Assembly (NCBI GenBank): GCA_000934385.1
Contig: KN880536.1
Coordinates: forward strand, 16,930-80,929
Direction of reading: 5' to 3'
DNA: 64,000 nt
Origin: Cylindrobasidium torrendii FP15055 ss-10
Taxonomy: Eukaryota; Basidiomycota; Agaricomycetes; Agaricales; Physalacriaceae
Below are positions 58,092-64,000 of this stretch, piece by piece. Position numbers and translations under genes: made by a program. Each line of letters begins with the position of its first letter. Position 1 is the first letter of the stretch. Under the pieces are notes generated by a model that saw only the letters and a program-made list of their open reading frames with translations, did no database searches and was not told the origin of the DNA.

Positions 58092-59807
58092 ATGGACTTT
58101 GTGCACTCCAACTTGCAGGTGCTGCAGAGACAGCTCTCCTGGGTGTCTACATCGGACGTGGACTGGCAGCTCTGGGTACAAGGCAGCTCGTGGACTGTTG
58201 CGGGGTGGGAGATATACCTGTTGTGCGTCTCTCTTTCCGTTCTTCGAGTTTCTCCCTGGCATATACACGTTCCCCCAAGAATGATCATTCCCCCACAAGC
58301 AAAACGCACGAATGAATGAACGAATTTCTCATCTGTGCTCTTCATAGGTTGCGCCAATACCCATTATACTCCCTCCCCTCGCCTCCACCCGCTTTGAGCG
58401 CACATATCTCGCAAGACACGTTTGAGAAGAGTCAGAAGTATGGGAAAGACAAGGCGCGGCTGCAGATCTTCTCGAAAGTGTACGGCCAGGTCGTGGACTC
58501 TGCGATGCTGGCGTTTGGGTTTTATCCGTGGTGTTGGAAGGCTAGTGGAAGCCTTGTAGAGCGTGTTGGGTTCCCAGTTCAAAGTTATGTGGTGCGTGTG
58601 CCTTGTCTTTCTACCCTCGCCTCTGTGTGGGGTATGGTATTGTGTGCTTAACCGAAAACAGATAACCCACTCCATCGCGTTCTGCTTCCTCCTCGCATTC
58701 CTCAGCTCAATCCCCAGTATGCCTGTGTCGTACTACAGCACCTTCGTCGTCGAGCAAAAACACGGTTTCAACAAACAGACGCCCAAGCTCTTTTTCGAGG
58801 ATATCATAAAAGGGTACGCTGTGAGCGTCGCCCTCGGCGCCCCCCTCCTCGCTGTCTTCCTCAAAATCTTCGACTGGGCGGGAGAGCGATTCGTCGCATT
58901 CATCATGCTATTCATGCTCGGAATGCAAATGCTCCTCGTCGTGCTCTACCCCACCGTCATCCAACCGCTCTTCAACACGCTCACCCCGCTCAAATCAGGC
59001 GAAGTCCGTACGCGCGTCGAGGCGCTGGCCTCCGCCCTCCGGTTCCCGCTCAAACATCTGTATGAGATCGACGGATCGAAGAGGAGCAGTCATAGCAATG
59101 CGTATTTCTTTGGCCTTCCCTGGAGCAAGCATATCGTGATATTCGACACGCTGTTGGAGCAGAGTCCAGCCGGGGACGTCGAAGCGGTGTTGGCGCACGA
59201 GCTTGGGCATTGGTATCTTGCGCATCCGACGAAGATGATGGCGGTGGGGCAGCTGCATATGTTCAGCATCCTTGCGGTTTTCCCTGCGTTTTTGCATGCG
59301 CCTGCGTTTCTCCGTGCGTTTGGGTTTGACTTTTCCGGAGTGGAGGGCGGGGCTGGGGCGGTGAAGGGAGGTGGAGGTGGAGGTGGAGGGGGGGAGGGGG
59401 AGATCCCGACGATTCTAGCGTTCCTGCTGTTCCAGATGGTGCTTATGCCGATGGAGGCTGTGGTGAGTGCGTTGATGAGCGCGTTGAGTAGGCGGTTTGA
59501 GTGGGAGGCGGATCGGTTTGCGTGTGAGATTGGGGAGGTTGTGCGGAAGACGAACAGCAAAAACTCATCTGGCAAGGAAAGCGAAGGCAAAGAAGGTGAA
59601 GGCAAAGAAGGTGAAGGCAAAGAAGAGGTGGATGTATCGGTGTACAGCGATATAGGAGACCGACTTGCGCGTGCGTTGATTACGCTGCATGTGAAGAATT
59701 TGTCGACGATGCATGTGGATTGGATGTATTCGGCGTATCATCATAGTCATCCGACGCTTTTGGAGCGGTTGAAGGAGTTGGAGGTTTTGGGGAAGAAGAA
59801 GGCGTGA
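58092..59807 (+). CDS. STE24: CAAX prenyl protease 1 (Ste24 zinc metalloprotease)
   Basis: Three exons, 58092-58222, 58348-58591 and 58662-59807, coding 506 residues. The protein is polytopic. Conserved blocks: RQYPLYSLP, SYYSTFVVEQKHGFNKQT, FFEDIIKG, LGMQMLLVVLYPTVIQPLFN, YEIDGSKRSSHSNAYFFGLP, then HELGHWYLAHP with the zinc-binding HExxH, and RFEWEADRFA with the third zinc ligand. In the ER membrane Ste24 removes the last three residues of prenylated CAAX proteins and the N-terminal extension of a-factor-type pheromones. Mushroom pheromones are prenylated too. Two insertions are unusual: a polyglycine run (coded near 59369-59397) and an acidic repeat EGKEGEGKEGEGKE (near 59580-59630), both in loops around the active site. 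Confidence 0.95.
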
Positions 59808-61051
59808 GCGTGTAGGAGAGTGGAGGGAGAGGGGAGGAGAGGAAAGGAAAGGAAGGGGGGAGTAAGTAGAGGAGGGTGCGCGTGGGTGTGGTGGTTCTGT
59901 AGCTTTATGGACTGAGATAATTTATGGGCTGTTTTTTTTTAAAAAATTTCTGTGTTTTGGTTGGGTGTGGATGTGTTAGTTCCTTGTCGGGTTCGACTGT
60001 CTTATTGCGTGACGCTTGACCACGTTGCACTTGGGACTGCAAGGTTCTAGAACAACAGGAAAAGGGAAGGTTCAAGCTAGTTATGAGCGAAGGGGGGCTG
60101 AGTGCGAAAATGCCTGCGTGGTTTGATTCTTTTTAAGCCTCACCAATTACTTATATACACGCGGGAATACTGGTTGGACGGCGTTGATTTATAGAAGAAA
60201 GTGTCTAGCACGACCGAAAACGCGAATGAATGAAGCGCACTGGGTTCAAGAGCAGGACCTGCATTACATATAGATTATATAGTGTAGCATTATATCTGTT
60301 TGGAGTTGTGATAGGAAAGAACTTTATAGAACGATGAGAGATACTAATTAAAGGGGTCACTTTTGAATGATACATACTAGTAGAGGTGCGGCACTGCCCA
60401 CATTCACACACATACAATCGTTCTCGCGCGTCGATGGATACATCCCCCGCACAACGGATCCACGACTCGGACTACAGGATTCTTGAGCTTCATCATCCAC
60501 TGGCCCGACAAGAAATGAGAATCGAATAAAGGCGCCGTCACAACGCTTTTCGGGCTCTCCTCGAAGCTCGTGGTGGGGTTGCGGCGAGGTGGGATACGAG
60601 GTGTCAGCCGAGACTTTTTTGGTCGCAGGACACGCCCTCTACTAAGTTTGACGGCTTCCGTATCGCGCGGGCGTTTGCTGTTTGCGTTCGGCGCATCCGG
60701 TAGTGCGCATACCGGGCCTTGGCCTCTCAATATTGAGGACCGACGTGAAAGAAAAGAATAGGCGGCTTGCGTTCATCCCAAGTGAAAGGCGGCCATCCAG
60801 GCGGGGACGGCTCAGCATGGAGAAATGCAACGCAGCCTTGAAGCATTGTCTTACCAGCTCCTGCGACTTCACCTTCCCACTGAATATAATGTGGTTCGCG
60901 GCGTTCATCACAGACATCGTTACAAAGGATAGAGAGAGAATACATAGGTCATCAACGGGGACGTATATAATAGATATGTACACTTTACATTGTTGAACGG
61001 CAAGGCACTACTTCTGATATGCACCCTCCCACCAAATACCACTCGACTGGA
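59808..61051. other. Intergenic with one doubtful reading frame
   Basis: On the minus strand 60913-60404 a start MNAANHIIFSGKVKSQEL is followed by a good GTAAGA donor, and further down a basic stretch (SKRPRDTEAVKL, RPKKSRLTPRIPPRRN) runs to a stop at 60404. I could not join the two in one frame. It may be a small nuclear protein or no gene. The rest of the span shows nothing. Confidence 0.35.
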
Positions 61052-62150
61052 TTACACGACGCGGCGCCGGCGTCGTGCGAGAAGTGCCGCATTCGCGTCA
61101 CTACTCTTCGTCTTTGCGACCCGCGATGGGTTCTGACGAGGCGCAGGACGAGGAGCCACATTTCTGCGCCGCCGGAGGATAGGTTTCGGGCGGTAGAACG
61201 ACGACGTCGACTCTATGCTCGAGCACGAGTCGCAAAGCCCGGGTTTGTGTTTAATAGCATGCATGCTCGCCTTATCTCGAGCTTCCGCCTCGCGTTTTCG
61301 GCGACCTGGCGACATCTGGAACGCAGGTGAACCAACGGCAGGTAAGAGGGGACTTTTAATCTGCTGCGGCTGGGGTTTAGGTGGAGGAGACGCCATTCTC
61401 TGTTCCCAAGACCACAACTGCCTCCTGAAGTAGTTGTAGAGCCTCAACTTCTGCCAGCATTTTTGTAGGGGTTCGTATGTTGTCCGGAAAAACAAAGTGG
61501 GACATAGCACTTCCTTGCTAGCGGCATTGAATGTAAGAAAAGCAGGATCGGCCGAGCGGAATTTGATTCGTGGGAAGGCGGGATAAGGGTGTTCGTGTTT
61601 GGTGACGATGCCCGTTATGGGATGGCGAAGGAAAATCGGGCTTCTTGCAATCCAATCTTCTGAGCAAAGAAATTGGTATTCGAGGCCAGATTTCATCTAA
61701 AAAATGATCAGACTCTAGCACGAGAAGACAGAGATATAATGACCTTGACACGAGCACGAGCTTCCACTTGAGGTTCATTTTGTTCACGAAGACGCATCAG
61801 GGCTAGAATGTAATCACAGGGAGGAATGAATGCGTGGTATTTTCCCTGAAATAGCTCATAAACGTCGGCCTGCACTAATGGATGGATCAGCCGAGTGCAA
61901 TGTATAACGCCGCCCGCAAGAGACGCACGGTAAACATAGTTCCCCTGATTGAACAAAGCCAGCTTAAGTTCCTCGGCATTCATCCCAACCGCACTTGCAT
62001 GTGGCTTAAGCTGGAACGATGTTGGAAACGGAATGGCAGGCATCTATGCGCGCTACATACTGGATTATGGTCTGTGTAGATTGGATATCCAATGGGCTCG
62101 CGGAATACGCCGGTCAGAGAGATGCAGTCTTCGGTGTAGGGTGTCGGCAT
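61052..62150 (-). CDS. Protein of unknown function with basic C-terminus
   Basis: Three exons on the minus strand, 62150-62061, 62010-61744 and 61696-61052, coding 333 residues; phases close exactly. It begins MPTPYTEDCISLTGVFREPI. The middle has EELKLALFNQGNYVYRASLA and CTRLIHPLVQADVYELFQGK, which looks like a globular domain. The last 120 residues are Pro/Ser/Arg-rich with many basic clusters (KPILRRRRN, ALLARRRRRVV) suggesting a nuclear or nucleic-acid-linked role. I do not recognise the family. A copy of its first exon lies inverted at 62402-62470. Confidence 0.68.
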
Positions 62151-62401
62151 AGTTAACGACCTCTTGAGAAAATGTGTGCTGGGTCGAGTATGGGGGAAGG
62201 CAAGACGCAACATCGCGAAGTTCCCAATTGGGCATTGAGATCGCTTCGGCAATCAGACTTGCACGTGAGTGGACAGTCTGTTCACGTGAGCGGCCCTTTC
62301 GTCCCGGGGGCCGGGACCCCGCGATGCGTCTTGGAGTTTCTCATGCCCATCTCCGAGTCGAAACAGAAAGCGTATTTTACTGCAGCAACCAAATATACCT
62401 A

Positions 62402-62470
62402 CACCATACACGGAAGACTGCATTTCTCTGACCGGTGTACTTAGCCAAAGAGCCATTTGGATGTCCAATC
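62402..62470 (+). pseudogene. Inverted partial copy of the first exon of the 61-62 kb gene
   Basis: Plus strand codes YTEDCISLTGV followed by degenerate sequence, while the minus strand at 62140-62061 codes the same in the real gene. DNA identity is high across TACAC.GAAGACTGCAT, TCTCTGACCGG and GGAT.TCCAATCT. No later exon could be found. Confidence 0.7.
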
Positions 62471-63331
62471 TTCACAAGAAACATGGGGCCAATCTGCGTT
62501 TGCCTAACGACTGAAATGTATTTGGAATTAGACTTATGATAACCCTCGAAGTGAGCTAGCCTCGGGTCATGAAAACTGCGCGTAGACGACCACAAACTAT
62601 GAGACTGTACAGTAACTTTTCTTTGTTTATTAATAATCTGTTGCTTGAATTGGGGCCTTTTCGATTCAGGACCTCTGTCATTGTGTGAGCGGCATCCATC
62701 GTGCACAATCCGACTCGGCACGCCTTTCCTGCTCTCATTTGCGTGGACGGTCAAGTCTAGGGTAACGGTAACAACATCACTCGTTGCTCGAATACGGGCT
62801 GTCCAAATGATCGCGCCTTTTTTGTTTGATCGCTCATTGCGTGTCCATCTCACAAACCATTGTGTGCACTCCATGCAACGTGTTGAGCCTGGAGGTGGTT
62901 GTTAGTATAATAATCGAGGTGATTTCATACCTTTTTGTCAACGCTCCGCCGACCGTATCTGGTCTCACTCACAATGAGCTTAATGAAATCGCTTCAATAT
63001 TGGCGTCCAGTTAACGGTATCGTCTCGAATCTGACAGGCGTCTGACACGTCCTTGTGTTGCTCGCAATGAGTTGATGCTAGTGTCACTACCCACAAATGT
63101 ACACCGACTGCAAGCACCGGATCTCACAAAACCTTTGACGCTGAATCAGGCGTTGAGAGAACGCACGATTCTTTTGTATGCAAACAAACACATCAAGTTT
63201 GGTGGGCCTCGGGTCCCTGACGATGGACATTACGACCGTTTGTCTGCTCCTCGTACTCTTTTTTTCGAGGGCCTGGCGTGTACATCATTGTTTTCAATAT
63301 GGCCCTATCCTTTCTGTGGGGATCCCAACAG

Positions 63332-63339
63332 TATAAATA
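63332..63339 (+). promoter_or_regulatory. TATA box of the small Cys/His protein gene
   Basis: TATAAATA, about 80 bases before the start codon at 63418, followed by a CAAC/CACA-rich leader typical of highly expressed fungal genes. Confidence 0.55.
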
Positions 63340-63417
63340 CCCTGCTGAGTCTATGAGCTGAACATCAGCACCAACACATCCAACCACTCAATCCCAAGCG
63401 AACTACTCGTCAAAGAA

Positions 63418-63861
63418 ATGTACAAGTACGTCCCCGCGTTGTATATCTGCCCCTACACACCGTTGACCAGTTTAACAGGACCATGTCGTATGCTTGCTTC
63501 TTCGATAAGTGCACATCGAAGGTCGTCCAGTCGTGCCCGTGTGTCCACTGCAACGCAACACACCATCGCTGCGCTCAACACAACCCCGTTGGCCGCATTT
63601 GTAAGCACTGTGAATTGATCATGCAGGAGGTGAGTTCTGGTTTACTATTGTTCGACCGTTGATTCGGTATGTGTGCGCTCCCCCGCACGTCGCCGATGCC
63701 ATTCCGTCCTCACGAATCGCATTTTGACTTCCTTGAACTTTATAATCATTTTTACTCTTCATGGAACTAACTGTATACCTCAGCGTAAGCCCTGTGATCT
63801 GGGTGGACCGCATACGCAGTTCCCCGCCGATGGCGGCCTTTTGCCCCACTACCAAGGTTAA
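63418..63861 (+). CDS. Small Cys/His-rich protein, AN1-finger-like
   Basis: Three exons, 63418-63425, 63479-63629 and 63784-63861, coding 78 residues. Introns have GTACGT and GTGAGT donors and TTTAACAG and CCTCAG acceptors, and phases close. The protein packs CFFDKC, CPCVHC, HHRCAQH and CKHC into 50 residues, which must bind zinc. The order C-x4-C-x9-C-x2-C...C-x2-H recalls AN1 fingers, but the spacing before the last Cys is longer than usual. The tail RKPCDLGGPHTQFPADGG has no recognised motif. The TATA box and leader suggest strong or inducible expression. No family can be named with confidence. Confidence 0.7.
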
Positions 63862-64000
63862 CGTTCCCAGGACTATCAAAAGTCCAAGTAGCAGAGAGTA
63901 TTCAGAATCGAAGGTCAAGAAGGCGGGATGCTAGTCTACACATCCCAATCGAGAGCGTTGGATAGAATTCGGACGAGGAATTAGTGACGGTCACCTAGAG

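Larger units (their letters stand above)
62151..63417. other. Spacer with an inverted exon copy and a doubtful minus-strand frame
   Basis: Contains the inverted copy at 62402-62470. A frame of 165 codons on the minus strand (62874-62377) is open and is preceded by a canonical intron (GTATGA, TACTAAC, CCTCCAG, about 62924-62888), but it overlaps the inverted copy antisense and shows no domain. GC-rich palindromic sequence CGGGGGCCGGGACCCCG lies near 62309. Confidence 0.45.

Noticed and set aside
60404..60913. Possible small basic protein on the minus strand
   Set aside because: The two coding-like parts cannot be joined in one frame with GT-AG splicing.
62377..62874. 165-codon minus-strand frame with a good upstream intron
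   Set aside because: It is antisense to the inverted exon copy and has no recognisable domain; kept only as a note in the spacer entry.

Overview
The window looks like nuclear DNA of a basidiomycete fungus, most likely an Agaricomycete. Genes are dense and lie on both strands. Most are broken by many 45-60 nt GT-AG introns, often with GTGCGT/GTACGT donors. The recognisable set (IRE1, COMPASS SET1, STE24, a GH76 mannanase, GtaA-type DUF4965 proteins, an HNH protein of the mushroom type, a Dal5/Tna1-like transporter) is typical of mushrooms. I traced most gene models by hand; where I give exon coordinates the reading phase closes across every junction unless stated. No tRNA, rRNA, CRISPR array or intact transposon was seen.

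Layout. 0.9-4.5 kb: IRE1 (unfolded-protein sensor). 5.3-7.0 kb: C2H2 protein A. 8.2 kb: a single-exon orphan. 9.5-12.8 kb, minus strand: a metallo-beta-lactamase-fold hydrolase, an unknown helical protein and a frameshifted F-box-like gene. 13.6 kb: a secreted GH76 alpha-1,6-mannanase. 15.4 kb: an HSL-type esterase. 17.8-26.4 kb, minus strand: C2H2 protein B, GtaA-like copy 1, a stray GtaA fragment and a four-helix membrane protein. 27.9 kb: a five-finger C2H2 protein. 29.7 kb: C2H2 protein C. 31.5 kb: an MFS transporter. 33.8-37.0 kb: a gene-poor gap. 37.0-40.6 kb: GtaA-like copy 2. 40.8-44.3 kb: pseudogene debris from C2H2 B and the membrane protein, around an intact HNH gene. 44.8-51.7 kb: SET1. 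53.4 kb: an RCR-like membrane protein. 55-59.8 kb, plus strand: an RNase P/MRP subunit, an NAD(P)-binding protein and STE24. 61-62.2 kb: an unknown basic-tailed protein. 63.4 kb: a 78-residue Cys/His-rich protein.

The main story is repeated local duplication. C2H2 A and B are diverged inverted copies that carry their promoter and 3' flank with them. C is a third member with the same intron skeleton, including a 78-nt internal exon. The GtaA gene and the following C2H2 gene were copied together in inverse orientation. In the second copy a deletion fused the GtaA 3' flank directly into exon 3 of the C2H2 gene. The membrane-protein gene left two 3' fragments near SET1, each followed by a copy of the same downstream sequence. 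The three C2H2 paralogues, with a shared upstream motif built on CGATCG and CTGACA, are the best candidate here for an undescribed regulatory family.
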